Program-made: the position numbers and the translations under genes
Shown here: positions 8,611 to 17,777 of the stretch, piece after piece
Layout: each line of letters opens with the position of its first letter
Position numbering within the stretch: position 1 is the stretch's first letter
Assembly: GCA_963780175.1 (NCBI GenBank)
Contig: CAWAAT010000003.1
Span: 124,001 to 188,000 of the forward strand
Length of the DNA stretch: 64,000 bases
Origin: Brooklawnia sp963780175
GTDB taxonomy: Bacteria; Actinomycetota; Actinomycetes; Propionibacteriales; Propionibacteriaceae
Reading direction: 5' to 3'
The notes under the pieces: model-generated
The model's database searches: none
What the model saw: the letters and a program-made list of their open reading frames with translations, nothing else
What the model was told of the DNA's origin: nothing

Positions 8611-9390
8611 ATGTCGATGTTGAGCAGTTGGACCCAGAACCCGCGAGACCCTGGACGCAGGAGCCGCCGGGTGGCCGCGTGGGTCGTGTTCGGGCTCGTC
8701 ATGCTGGTGATCCTGGCCGGGCTGCTGTGGACGAACCGTGCCACGGTCAACGGCTGGTTCGAGGGCGCACCGCCGGCTGAGGGCAACCCGTTGCTGCCCG
8801 CCTCGGAGGCAGAGGTCGCCCGAGCCGAGCAGCTGCTGGCCGACCTGCAGGTGGTAGCGGCTCACGACTGGGCCAGTGACTACCGTCGGGACGCGTTCGG
8901 GCCGACCTGGGCCGACACCGACGCCAACGGCTGCAACCAGCGCGACGACGTCCTGCACCGCGACGTGCTGCGCACCGAGCCCTTCACGGCTGCCCGGCAG
9001 TGGTCGTGCGACCACGACATGGTGGCCGGCACCTGGCGGGACGCGTACACCGGCGAACTCATCACCCTGAGCGACGCCAAGGCGCCCGACCAGGCCCAGT
9101 CGTTGCAGATCGACCACCTGGTGGCGCTGAGCGTGGCCTGGCGGGACGGCGCCGATGCCTGGGACGACACCCAACGGTTGGCCTTCGCCAACGACCTGCG
9201 CAACCTGGCGCCCGTCGCCGCTGCCACCAACAAGGCCAAGGGTGGTTCGGACGCGGCGGGGTGGCGGCCGGTGCGCCAGGCCGAGTGCGGCTTCGCGGTG
9301 CGTTACATCACGGTGAAGAGCGACTACTCGTTGGTGGTCGACCGGGCCGAGAAGCGGGCCCTGGTCGACATGCTGGCCACCTGCCGGTAG
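8611..9390 (+). CDS. Membrane-anchored HNH endonuclease family protein (DUF1524-like)
   Basis: About 259 residues from the ATG at 8611; in-frame ATGs at 8590 and 8602 are alternatives and no strong ribosome site decides. A basic N-terminus precedes one membrane helix (VAAWVVFGLVMLVILAGLLW, roughly residues 20-39). The outer domain has CNQRDDVLHRDV, IDHLVALSVAWRDGADAW and NLAPVAAATNKAKG, the His-Asn-Lys arrangement of secreted actinobacterial HNH/DUF1524 nucleases. Probably an extracytoplasmic nuclease of unknown role. It diverges from the ABC operon. Confidence 0.75.
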   Translation: MSMLSSWTQNPRDPGRRSRRVAAWVVFGLVMLVILAGLLWTNRATVNGWFEGAPPAEGNPLLPASEAEVARAEQLLADLQVVAAHDWASDYRRDAFGPTWADTDANGCNQRDDVLHRDVLRTEPFTAARQWSCDHDMVAGTWRDAYTGELITLSDAKAPDQAQSLQIDHLVALSVAWRDGADAWDDTQRLAFANDLRNLAPVAAATNKAKGGSDAAGWRPVRQAECGFAVRYITVKSDYSLVVDRAEKRALVDMLATCR

Positions 9391-10056
9391 CTACAGGTGC
9401 AGCCTTTTGCCCAGCTCGTGCTGAATCTCGGCGCCCCGAAAGGTCTGCATGGCGATGAGCATCAGCACCCCCAGGCCCACCGAGATCCAGGACGGCAGCG
9501 GGTTGCTCACCCAGCCGAGCGCCAGGAACAACCCCGGCAGCACGCTCATCAGGATGGTGAGCCACGAGTAGACGAGGTAGTCACCGGGTCGCATCCGCAC
9601 GATCCGCACCGCGATCAACAGCGCGATGATGGACGCGCTGCAGACGATCGGGATCACGAACGTCGTCGACCAGCCCCGCCAGCCGCTGAGATAGTCCGAG
9701 TAGACGCTCAACAGGGACGCGGCCACGACCAGATAGACGATGCTCTTGGCGACGTTCCGCCGCTTGCGGATCGCGATGAGCACCACCAGCCACAGCGCGG
9801 CAAGCCCGAACGCCGCCAGCCGCAGCCCCTCGAACGGCGCCGGGAACAGCCGGAGCGCCAGCAGCTCGGCGGCGATCACCACGATGGACACGAGCATCAG
9901 CACCCGCAGCACCTGGCGCGAGTCGAACCGCAGCGGGACGTCGGGCCACGGCGCTGCCACCATGCCGGGCCCATCAACCTGGACGCCCTCGCCGCACAGC
10001 GGGCAGCGACGCCAGTCACCACGCAGTTCGGCGTGGCAGGCAGGACAGCTGCTCAT
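9391..10056 (-). CDS. DUF6320-type zinc-ribbon membrane protein
   Basis: 221 residues from the ATG at 10056. Two cysteine pairs near the start (CPACHAEL and CPLCGEG) form a zinc ribbon, followed by about six hydrophobic segments. The start overlaps the stop of the acyltransferase gene (ATGA), so it is the last gene of a three-gene operon with that acyltransferase and an alpha/beta hydrolase. I recall this trio from other bacteria, but the function is not known to me. A membrane partner for an acyl-transfer reaction is a plausible inference. Confidence 0.65.
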   Translation of the reverse strand: MSSCPACHAELRGDWRRCPLCGEGVQVDGPGMVAAPWPDVPLRFDSRQVLRVLMLVSIVVIAAELLALRLFPAPFEGLRLAAFGLAALWLVVLIAIRKRRNVAKSIVYLVVAASLLSVYSDYLSGWRGWSTTFVIPIVCSASIIALLIAVRIVRMRPGDYLVYSWLTILMSVLPGLFLALGWVSNPLPSWISVGLGVLMLIAMQTFRGAEIQHELGKRLHL

Positions 10057-11456
10057 GGGTGCACCACGCCCAACTCCTCGACGGTGACCTTCGACACTGC
10101 CACCCTCACCGCGACGCCGCGGGCGGTGAGCGTCCGGACGAACTCCCGCTGATGGCCGGTCTCGACGAACGGTGAGGTGAAGGTGAGGGTCAACCGATCG
10201 CCGTGGCTGATCGTGCAGAACTGCGGACGGGCGGCCGAGACCTGCAGGAAGACCGCGCCGACGTGCTCGTCCACCGGGCTGGGGGAAGGTGACCCGTCCC
10301 AGGTTCGAGATCGCCACGGTGATGCTGCGGTTGTTGAGGCGGTTGATCGTGCCCAGCACGAAATCCTTGAGTGGACGCGGGGTCACCCGGATGGCCGGGT
10401 TGAGCTCGAAGCCGATCAGTTTGGCCAGCTTGGCCTCGAGCGCCGCCGGGGTCGTGTGGGTTCGCAGTTGGTCGTGCAGCGACCGCGCCAAGGCGGCGAA
10501 CGCGTCCCCCGGGTCGGTGGCCCCGCCCGAACGGGTCGCCCCGAAGGTGTGTTCGAGCCGGGTGACCGCGAAGAAGTTGCGCGCCGATTCTGAAGGGAAG
10601 TGCTGGCGCAGGTCGACCGGCACCGAGACTGCCATCGTCGCGTCCCGGTCGGGGTGGGCGGCCACCGATCTCACCGACTCCAGGAACAGCGCGGTGAAGT
10701 AGGCGGTCAGCGACACCCCGAGCTCACGGGCCAACGGCAGCACCGCGGCCGTCGACATCTCGAGTTCGACCGTCCGGGTGCGGTTGTCGGGCGTCCGGGT
10801 GCCATGGACGCGATGCACCCGGCGGTGGGGGTGCGACGTGTGGCCGCCAGACAGGGCCGCCCGTTCACGAGGGGTCTCGGGCATCAGACCCGTGCGGTCG
10901 CCGGCCTCCAGCGGCGCCGATCTGGCCGCCAGCTCGAACGGCTGTTCCGGTGCGGCCACGAAGTACGCACGGAAACTGTCGCCGACCAGAGGCTGCTTGA
11001 CACCGGAGGGTGCCCGATGCTCGGGGAAGTCCTGCGGGTGGCGCAGCGCGACGTACTCGCACACCAGGTCCTGGAAGAACCGCATCGCTCCCACCCCATC
11101 CGACAGCGCGTGGAAGACCTCCAGGGCGATCCGGTTGCGGTGGTGGATGACCCGGAACAACAGTTCACGCCGGTCGAAGTGATAGATGTGCTCGCACGGC
11201 GGCAGCACGTCCCTGCGACCACCGAGGGCCGCAGGTCGCTGTCCTCGAGGTAGTACCAGAACACCCCTCGGCGCAGCACCGAGTGGTACAGCACGTACTG
11301 GTCGAACACGCGGTCGAGGGCCCGCTGCAGCAGGTCCGCCTCGACGTCCTCGGTGAGTTCGGCCGACAGCCGGAACACCTTGGAGTCCACAGCACTGGTC
11401 GCGGCCAGGAAGATGTTGGACGCGTTGTCGAGCCTCACCCAGGTGCGCCGACTCAT
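10053..11456 (-). pseudogene. Condensation-type (alcohol acetyltransferase-like) acyltransferase, two frameshifts
   Basis: Starts MSRRTWVRLDNASNIFLA at 11456 and ends VTVEELGVVHP at 10053. Residues FHALSDGVGAM carry the HxxxDG acyl-transfer motif of the condensation-domain and alcohol acetyltransferase superfamily. SVPVDLRQHFP and ISNLGRV are further family-like blocks. The frame breaks near 11205 (net one base missing or two extra) and near 10278 (one extra C in a run of five); otherwise all segments read through. Overlaps both neighbours by 4 bp. Likely a cytosolic enzyme joining an acyl group to an alcohol or glycolipid; substrate unknown. Confidence 0.65.
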
Positions 11457-12425
11457 CGTCGCACCGGCCCTCGGGTCGAGCCCAGGAAGTCGTTGATCAC
11501 CTCATGGGCCTGTGCCACCGGTCGGACGAAACGCGGCAGGGCCAGGAACCCGTGCAGGGCACCGGCGATCGCGCTCGATGCGCACCCGGTTGCCGGCGCT
11601 GGCCAGGGCGCGTCCGTAGGCCTCGCCTTCGTCACGTAGCAGGTCGAGTTCGGCGGTGAGCACCAGCGTGGTGGGCTGGCCCGACAGGTCATCGGCCCGC
11701 AGCGGGGCGACCATCGGGTGGCGGCGGGCCGCCGCGTCCGGTTGGTAGAGCTCCAGGTAGTCAGAGACCTCGACCGCGGTCAGCCGCAGACCCGTCCCGT
11801 ACAACCGCACCGACTCGAACGGTGAGGTCTCGGGGTGATGGTCGTACCAGGTCGCCGGGTAGAGCAGCACCTGGCGTCCCGGCATCGGGGCGCCCCGAGC
11901 GCGCAGCCGCAGCGACACCGCCGCAGCCAGGTTGCCGCCCGCCGAGTCGCCGATCAGCGTGATGTCGGACGCGTCCTCGAGCCCGACCAGGCCGGGCTCG
12001 CGCAGCAGCACCTCGGCCACCCGCAGGCAGTCGTGGAAGCCGGCCGGGAACGGGTTCTCGGGGGCCAACCGGTAGTCGACCGACAGCAGCACGCGGCCGG
12101 TCAGGTCGGCCATGGCCGCGCACGTCGGGGTGTAGCTGTCGATGTTCCCGGTGACCCAGCCGCCGCCGTGGAAGAACAGCAGCACGTCACCGTAGGTGCG
12201 CTCCGACGGCAGGAACACCCGTACCGGGATCTCGTGCGAGCCGTCCGCCGAGATGATGACTCGGTCGAGGACGTTGTAGCGCCGCTTCGGCCCGGCCAGC
12301 AGACGCTGAAGCTTGCGCACCCTGGGGTACTGCTCGCGCATGCTGAGGCGAGGTGCTGCGAACAGCTGGAGGATGGCGCGGATCACCGGGTGCACCCGGG
12401 CCTCGGCGGACTCCTGCGTGCTCAT
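11453..12425 (-). pseudogene. Alpha/beta hydrolase of the hormone-sensitive lipase family, one frameshift
   Basis: Starts MSTQESAEARVHPV at 12425. It has the HSL oxyanion motif FFHGGGW, the nucleophile motif GDSAGGN, and an acid residue in LTAELDLLRDEG. The catalytic His is in GALHGFLALP, which lies one frame away, so deleting one base near 11570-11577 restores a full-length esterase/lipase ending at 11453. First gene of the operon with the acyltransferase and DUF6320 protein. Hydrolyses acyl esters; physiological substrate unknown. Confidence 0.7.
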
Positions 12426-12498
12426 GGGCCAACAGTACGTGCTCGGCCGGTGGCGGCGTCTTGGTCGTGTGCTGCGAACATTCGGGCGAGGGAGGATC

Positions 12499-13413
12499 AT
12501 GGGGTCTGTGAGCATCGAGAATCAGAGCACCGGAACCCCACTCGTCAAGCGCGGGTTGGCCGCCATGTTGAAGGGCGGCGTCATCATGGACGTCGTCACC
12601 CCCGAGCAGGCGAGGATCGCCGAGGACGCCGGAGCCGTGGCCGTGATGGCGCTGGAACGGGTGCCCGCCGACATCCGTGCCCAGGGCGGCGTCGCCCGGA
12701 TGAGCGATCCCGACCTGATCAGCCAGATCATCGAAACCGTCAGCATCCCGGTGATGGCCAAGGCCCGCATCGGCCACTTCGTCGAGGCGCAGGTGCTGCA
12801 GCACCTGAAGGTCGACTACATCGACGAGTCCGAGGTGCTGTCGCCGGCGGACTACGAGAACCACATCGACAAGTGGGGGTTCACGGTGCCGTTCGTGTGC
12901 GGCGCCACCAACCTGGGTGAGGCGCTGCGCCGCATCACCGAGGGTGCGGCGATGATCCGGTCCAAGGGCGAGGCCGGCACCGGCGACGTCTCGGAGGCGA
13001 CCCGGCACATCAGGACGATCCGGCGCGAGATCGCCCGGCTGCGCGCCATCCACGAGTACGACCCGGCCGAACTGTACGTGGCCGCCAAGGAGTTGCAGGC
13101 ACCCTACGAGCTGGTTTGCGAGGTCGCCGAGACCGGCGAACTGCCGGTCGTGCTGTTCGTGGCCGGCGGGGTCGCCACTCCGGCGGATGCGGCGATGATG
13201 ATGCAACTCGGTGCCGATGGGGTCTTCGTCGGCTCGGGCATCTTCAAGTCGGGCAACCCGGCCGCCCGGGCGGCCGCGATCGTCAAGGCCACCGCCCAGT
13301 ACGACGACCCGGGCGTCATCGCCGAGGTGTCGCGCGGGCTGGGTGAGGCGATGGTGGGCATCAACGTCTCCGACCTGGCAGCCCCGCATCGGCTGGCCGA
13401 GCGCGGCTGGTGA
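12499..13413 (+). CDS. pdxS: Pyridoxal 5'-phosphate synthase lyase subunit PdxS
   Basis: 304 residues from the ATG at 12499 with GGGAGGA just upstream. Near-canonical PdxS: VKRGLAAMLKGGVIMDVV, ALERVPADIRAQGGVARMSDP, VMAKARIGHFVEA with the active-site Lys, and FVAGGVATPADAAMMMQLGADGVFVGSGIF forming the phosphate site. It condenses ribose 5-phosphate, glyceraldehyde 3-phosphate and ammonia to PLP in a dodecamer with PdxT. The next gene, pdxT, starts inside its stop codon. Confidence 0.97.
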   Translation: MGSVSIENQSTGTPLVKRGLAAMLKGGVIMDVVTPEQARIAEDAGAVAVMALERVPADIRAQGGVARMSDPDLISQIIETVSIPVMAKARIGHFVEAQVLQHLKVDYIDESEVLSPADYENHIDKWGFTVPFVCGATNLGEALRRITEGAAMIRSKGEAGTGDVSEATRHIRTIRREIARLRAIHEYDPAELYVAAKELQAPYELVCEVAETGELPVVLFVAGGVATPADAAMMMQLGADGVFVGSGIFKSGNPAARAAAIVKATAQYDDPGVIAEVSRGLGEAMVGINVSDLAAPHRLAERGW

Positions 13414-14008
13414 ATCGCGGCTCGGCGCGGGTCGGCGTCCTGGCGCTGCAGGGTGGGGTCCGTGAGCACGCCGACCTGCTGCGCGGCTGGGCGCCGAGGT
13501 GCTGCTGGTGCGCAAACCCGGCGACCTGGTGGGGCCCGACGGGCTGCGGGTGGACGCGGTCGTCCTGCCGGGCGGCGAGTCGTCCACCCTCGACCGGCTG
13601 CTGCGCACCTTCGGACTGTTCGAGCCGCTGCGGGACGCGATCTCGGCCGGGCTGCCCACGCTGGGCACCTGCGCCGGGCTGGTGCTGCTGGCGAAGGGGG
13701 TGCTCGACCCGGCGCCGGGTCAGCAGAGCCTCGGGGTGTTGGACGTGGACGTGCGTCGCAACGCGTTCGGCTCGCAGGTCGACTCGGCCGAGGTGCGCCT
13801 CGACACCACGCTGGGCCCGGCGACGGTGGCGTTCATCAGGGCGCCCCGGGTCGAGCGGGTGGGCCCGGGCGTCGAGGTGCTCGCGCGGCGCGACCCCGAT
13901 GGCCTCGGGGTGGTGGTCGCCGTGCGGCAGGGAGCCATCACCGGCGTCGCCTTTCACCCCGAACTGACCGGCGAGACGCTCTTCCACACCGCCCTGCTGG
14001 CCGACTAA
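13410..14008 (+). pseudogene. pdxT: Pyridoxal 5'-phosphate synthase glutaminase PdxT, one frameshift
   Basis: Begins with a GTG that overlaps the pdxS stop (GTGA). The first 27 or so residues (VGVLALQGGVREHADLL) are in one frame and the remainder (VLLVRKPGDLVGPDG onward) in another. Restoring one C in GGCTGGGCG near 13488 gives LLRGLGAEVLLVRK. Family features are intact: LPGGESST, the nucleophile Cys in LGTCAGLVLLA, and His-Glu in AFHPELTGE. It hydrolyses glutamine to feed ammonia to PdxS. A one-base deletion in a pathway gene with an otherwise perfect sequence suggests an error rather than loss. Confidence 0.85.
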
Positions 14009-14091
14009 AGGCGGACTGGCCGCCATCACGCCGTGAGGTGATTGTGCTTCGTTCCCGTCGCCGGCGGGTGGGCAGCGGCTAGTGTCGGCTC

Positions 14092-14472
14092 ATGAGCAAG
14101 TCCGGGCATGAGGTTCGGGCCGAGCAGGCCCGCAAGGCGTTCGAGGCACTGGGGCCCAGCCCCAGCCAAAGCGTGGTGGTGCAGGTGCAGTGCGCCTCGG
14201 CGCACCACGTCGCAGCGGTCTACAAGACCGAGGCGGGGCTGGTCTACCACAGCGTGCTGCACTCCAAGGCGCACGGTCGCAAGGACTATGAGGACATCGG
14301 ACGCCACGCGTCCCGGCTCGGCGTGGACTGGTTCGACCTGCTCGACCCCGGCGCCGACCCGAGCCTGTCGGACGAACTGCCGGCCGGCTGTGAGTGTGGC
14401 CCGCGCACCCTGTCGAGGTCGCTGCTGATCGAGCAGATCGCCCAGGGTTTGACGCGCGTCAACGTCGACTGA
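14092..14472 (+). CDS. Conserved hypothetical protein, 126 residues
   Basis: Starts MSKSGHEVRAEQARKAFEAL at an ATG at 14092. No signal peptide or membrane segment. The body has a beta-rich core (SVVVQVQCASAHHVAAVYKT, GLVYHSVLHSKAHGRKDYED) and a CxC pair (GCECGPRTL) before a C-terminal helix. Three cysteines and several histidines might bind metal. Lies between pdxT and a PEBP gene on the same strand. I do not recognise the family. Confidence 0.75.
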   Translation: MSKSGHEVRAEQARKAFEALGPSPSQSVVVQVQCASAHHVAAVYKTEAGLVYHSVLHSKAHGRKDYEDIGRHASRLGVDWFDLLDPGADPSLSDELPAGCECGPRTLSRSLLIEQIAQGLTRVNVD

Positions 14473-14491
14473 CTTCGTGGGGAGGTGTCAG

Positions 14492-14962
14492 ATGAACCTC
14501 GATTATCCCGACCTGCCCCGGACGATCCGGGTGACCAGCCCGGAGTTCAGCCAGGGCAAGGCGATCCCGGCACGGTTCACGTGCGCCGGTCAGGGCGTCT
14601 CGCCGTCGTTCGGGTGGTCGGGTGTTCCTGCTGGTGCCGCGTCTGTGGCGGTGGTGGTCAGCGATCCGGACGCCCCCGGCGGCACCTACCTGCACTGGTT
14701 GGTGACCGGGCTGCCTGCCCGCGACGGGGCGTTCGGTGAGGGCTGCGCGGCATCGGGCGGACGCGAACTGCCGTGCAGCGCCGGGCGACCCGGTTGGGTG
14801 CCGCCGTGCCCGCCCAGCGGGACGCACCACTACCATTTCGCGGTGCACGCCCTGGACGCGCCGGTGGTCGCCGAGACCAGCCAGCAGGCGCTGGACGAGA
14901 TCGCCGCCCACACCGTGGCGTGGGGCGTCCTGACCGGGCTGGTGACCTCGACCCGCGGCTGA
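14492..14962 (+). CDS. YbhB/YbcL-family (PEBP/Raf kinase inhibitor-like) protein
   Basis: 156 residues from the ATG at 14492, ribosome site GGGGAGGTG at 14479-14487. The PEBP pocket blocks are clear: FSQGKAIPARFTCAGQGVSPSFGW, SVAVVVSDPDAPGGTYLHWLVTGLP, and SGTHHYHFAVHALDAPV. Bacterial members bind small anionic ligands; the biological role is poorly understood. Here GWVPPCPPSG replaces the usual GYxGPxPPxG and brings an extra Cys. Same strand as the upstream hypothetical gene, 19 bp away. Confidence 0.9.
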   Translation: MNLDYPDLPRTIRVTSPEFSQGKAIPARFTCAGQGVSPSFGWSGVPAGAASVAVVVSDPDAPGGTYLHWLVTGLPARDGAFGEGCAASGGRELPCSAGRPGWVPPCPPSGTHHYHFAVHALDAPVVAETSQQALDEIAAHTVAWGVLTGLVTSTRG

Positions 14963-14984
14963 ATGTGATCGGGGTGGTCACGCC

Positions 14985-16898
14985 TCAGCGATCGGTGACC
15001 GACCCCATCAGGATGCGGTGGATCTCGAGCCCGTAGCGCCGGACGAAGGTCTGCCGGGCCTGCTCGTAGGCCTCGATGTCACCCTTGCGCATGGTGCGAT
15101 CGACGTAGCGGCGCGCCAGTTCGCCGGCGATCACGTCGAGCAGCAGTTCGGCCAGCAGCAGCCTTGCCGAGTCGCGGAAGCGTCCCTGCCCGTCGATGTA
15201 CAACCGGACGGTGGGCGCCTCGGTGTTGACGATGATGAGACGTTCGGTCGGCTCGTAGACCGCCCGGTCGATGTCGTTGTCGAGGTTGCGCAGTTCGTAG
15301 CCGACGAACAGGTCGGTGGAGTTGTCCTGATCCCAGGGGATGGAGGCCCGGGGGGTGTGCGCGGGACGCGAACTGTGCCGGGACGCGGACTCGGCGATCA
15401 CCACCTGGCAGGTGGCGGTGAACGGTCCGGTGCTGACCCGCAGGATGCCGCGGTCACCGGCCGTGAACCCGGTGAGCGTCCAGCTGAACCGTCCGTCGGG
15501 CGGGAGGTCGCCGACGAGCAGCCGCGTGACGTCCGGGTCGATCATCATCGAGTCGGGAAGCTGGTGGCTGACCTCGAGCACCTGGTCGTCCAGCAGCCGG
15601 GCGCGGTCGACGAGCAGACTGACCCGGAACGGGTGGTGGGCCGGGCGGTGGTAGAACGGCGTGCTGAACCGCAGGACGGCCGGGCGTCCGGTCGGGTAGG
15701 GGCCGTAGCCACCCGAGCCGGGGCCGGGCGGCAGGACGATGCCCAGGTCCTCGAGCGCCACCTGGTTCATCCGGGCCAGCACCAACTGGATCAGCGACTC
15801 GGTGCGCTTCGATGTCGCGGCGTGGTCGACGTGGCTGAGCCGCAGCCGTTCGCTCTCGATGACCGGGGCGATGGTGGCGCTGACCGCGTCCGCGAACCCC
15901 GCGACGAACGGGTCCTTGAGGTTGAGGCCCTCGCGTTCGTCGCTGATGACCGGACGCCCGGCGGCCAGCATCTCGACCAGGGCAGGGCACCGCACGGTAC
16001 CGAACAGGTACTCGGTGCCCAGTTGGCCCTCGTAGCGGAAGAACTGGCAGTCGAGCACGGCGGTGCCCGAGACCACCAGCAGCCCGCTGGTGCGCTCGTC
16101 GCCGCGCAGCACAAGTTCGGCCGCGGCCTTGCTGAGCGTCACGGTGAAGTCGAACCCGCGGTTGCCGAAGGTGAAGCTGCCGATCTGCTCGGGGCCGATC
16201 AGCATGCTCGACTCCGGTTCGTCGAAGTGCAGCGGTGTCGGGGTCGCCCGCGTCCGGGGCAGGTTGCCGTTGAGCAGCGACAGGTCGCGGCGTGCGGTGA
16301 TGTCGCGCAGGTAGACGTTGTTGCTGATCGCGCGCACCAGCGACCGGAAGAACGGCAGGTTCACCTGCGGGTTGTCGGCGACGATGCTCACCCGCGTGCC
16401 GGTGCCGTCCTCGGTCAGCCCCAGACGCTGGTAGTCGCGTGCGGTGGCGTGGCGGTCGCCGTCCTGGTCGTCGTAGACGTAGGAGCCGTCATCGGCGCGG
16501 AACAGGTCGACACGGGCCAGCCGGCCGTCCTGGACGGTCTCGATCCAGCCGTGCCCCAGCCCGAACACCGCCTGCTTGAGGCCGCGTCCGAAGAAGCCCC
16601 GGCCGCCGGCTTCGCCGGTCGACAGCCGGCTGTGCGCGCCCCCGTACGACAGGATCGAACGCAGCCGCTCCAGCCTCATACCCTCGGCCTGGTCGCTCAC
16701 CGTCAGCACGGCGCCGGTGTCGTGGCGCTCGTAGCTGAGCATGATGCGTCCGCTGACCTCGACGCCAGCCTGCTCGAGCTTGGCGTAGCTGTCGTCGCAG
16801 TTGGTGATCAGCTCAACCAAAGCCTTCTCGATGGAGGCGAACCGCTGCGAATCGATGTCGATGATTCGCTGGTCCACCGGCAGGGTGAGAATCGCCAT
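14985..16898 (-). CDS. Orphan GHKL-type ATPase (HSP90/MORC-like ATP-binding protein)
   Basis: 637 residues. The N-terminal 200 residues carry a GHKL ATP site: N-box VELITNCDDSY (Glu29, Asn33, Asp36), G1 box VSDQAEGM (Asp69 to Gly73), and a glycine-rich lid GGRGFFGRGLKQAVFGLGHG (98-117). No phospho-acceptor His, receiver or gyrase domain is present, so it is not a sensor kinase. The C-terminal 400 residues look beta-rich with no domain I recognise, and there is no signal or membrane helix. Such stand-alone GHKL proteins occur in MORC/paraMORC-like systems, some linked to phage defence; that role is speculation here. Confidence 0.75.
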   Translation of the reverse strand: MAILTLPVDQRIIDIDSQRFASIEKALVELITNCDDSYAKLEQAGVEVSGRIMLSYERHDTGAVLTVSDQAEGMRLERLRSILSYGGAHSRLSTGEAGGRGFFGRGLKQAVFGLGHGWIETVQDGRLARVDLFRADDGSYVYDDQDGDRHATARDYQRLGLTEDGTGTRVSIVADNPQVNLPFFRSLVRAISNNVYLRDITARRDLSLLNGNLPRTRATPTPLHFDEPESSMLIGPEQIGSFTFGNRGFDFTVTLSKAAAELVLRGDERTSGLLVVSGTAVLDCQFFRYEGQLGTEYLFGTVRCPALVEMLAAGRPVISDEREGLNLKDPFVAGFADAVSATIAPVIESERLRLSHVDHAATSKRTESLIQLVLARMNQVALEDLGIVLPPGPGSGGYGPYPTGRPAVLRFSTPFYHRPAHHPFRVSLLVDRARLLDDQVLEVSHQLPDSMMIDPDVTRLLVGDLPPDGRFSWTLTGFTAGDRGILRVSTGPFTATCQVVIAESASRHSSRPAHTPRASIPWDQDNSTDLFVGYELRNLDNDIDRAVYEPTERLIIVNTEAPTVRLYIDGQGRFRDSARLLLAELLLDVIAGELARRYVDRTMRKGDIEAYEQARQTFVRRYGLEIHRILMGSVTDR

Positions 16899-16975
16899 TG
16901 CAGCGCCCCCTCGTCACGGGTTTTGCCCACTCTATCGACAACGCCGAGGCCGGCGATCGAAGCCACAATCAGGAA

Positions 16976-17048
16976 TTGGGCACGCCAGATGGCTCAAAAC
17001 CCTGGTTGAAACGTCTTGGGGGCCAACTAGCGTGCTGTTTTCAGGTTT
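16976..17048. repeat. 73-bp intergenic palindromic element, family A, copy 2
   Basis: Ends match copy 1 (2814-2886): TTGGGCACGCCAGATGG at 16976-16992 and GTGCTGTTTTCAGGTTT at 17032-17048, each with one difference over 17 bases. The inverted arms are CACGCCAG (16981-16988) and CTAGCGTG (17027-17034). It lies in the 204-bp gap between the divergently placed GHKL ATPase start and the SOUL gene end. It also contains GCCAACTAGC, present in the family B repeat at 2976-2985. Confidence 0.65.
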
Positions 17049-17102
17049 CTTGGCGTGAAGACGCTCGGGTGACAAGGTTCTGCAGAAGGCCCCCGGGCCG
17101 GG

Positions 17103-17684
17103 TCACGGGCTGATGGGATCGTTCGGGGACCGGACCGGCAGCACAACCTCGTTGTGGCGCAGGAACCACGGCGTCCACGGCGGGTCGAAACGCGCGAACC
17201 GCGGCGCACCCGCCGGCTGCAGGCCCGCCTCCGCAACGCCGGAGCGCAGGGCGGCCAGCTGCTGCTGGTAGATCTGCTCCGACCAGCGTCCGGTGAACGA
17301 CCGGACGGCGGCCAGTTGGGTGGGGATCTCCCGAACCGTGACGCGCGGGTCCGTCGGTGTCGGCGACGTGTCGAGCGTGAACTCCGCCGGCATCACGAAC
17401 CCGACCACGTGGCGTCCCGGATCGGCGGTGGACTCCTGCACGACGGGGGCGGTCATCGCGATCTTCGTCGAGGCCTGTTCCTGTACCACGGGGGCGGTCA
17501 TGGCCACCTTGGTGCTGGTCGTGTTTCGGCCCGAGATGTAGGCCACCAACACACCGAACGCGCGGTTGCCGGCGTCGGTGAACGAGCCGTCCACCTCGAC
17601 CTCGGCCACCAGGTGGGCCGGGTAACGACGCAGCTCGAAGCCCGGATGGCGGGTGATCACCTCGTGGGGCTGACGTTCGGTCAT
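17103..17684 (-). CDS. SOUL family heme-binding protein
   Basis: 193 residues from the ATG at 17684. Typical SOUL blocks: FELRRYPAHLVAEVEVDGSF, the paired TKVAMTAPVVQE / TKIAMTAPVVQE, HVVGFVMPAEFTLDTSPTP, and a C-terminal PPWTPWFLRHNEVVLPV. No signal peptide, so probably cytosolic. Family members bind heme or similar tetrapyrroles; role in bacteria is unclear. Stands alone. Confidence 0.9.
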   Translation of the reverse strand: MTERQPHEVITRHPGFELRRYPAHLVAEVEVDGSFTDAGNRAFGVLVAYISGRNTTSTKVAMTAPVVQEQASTKIAMTAPVVQESTADPGRHVVGFVMPAEFTLDTSPTPTDPRVTVREIPTQLAAVRSFTGRWSEQIYQQQLAALRSGVAEAGLQPAGAPRFARFDPPWTPWFLRHNEVVLPVRSPNDPISP

Positions 17685-17777
17685 GAGCCAAGGATGGCAC
17701 CGGCCGCAAGACGACATCTGGCGACCCAACGGGACGCCGCCCGCTGATCGCGACACCTGATCGGCAACGATGGAGCC

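Noticed and set aside
14009..14091. Hairpin GGCGG/CCGCC after pdxT as a terminator
   Set aside because: Only a five-base stem with no tail; too weak to call.
15018..17009. Long open frame on the + strand antisense to the GHKL ATPase gene
   Set aside because: Composition is Arg/Gly/Val/Gln-rich with no motifs, as expected for the complementary frame of a high-GC gene; the reverse-strand protein has clear ATPase boxes.
17410..17540. Doubled AMTAPVVQE motif in the SOUL protein as a recent duplication
   Set aside because: I recall paired KIAMTAPV segments as usual in bacterial SOUL proteins, and the two DNA copies differ at several codons.
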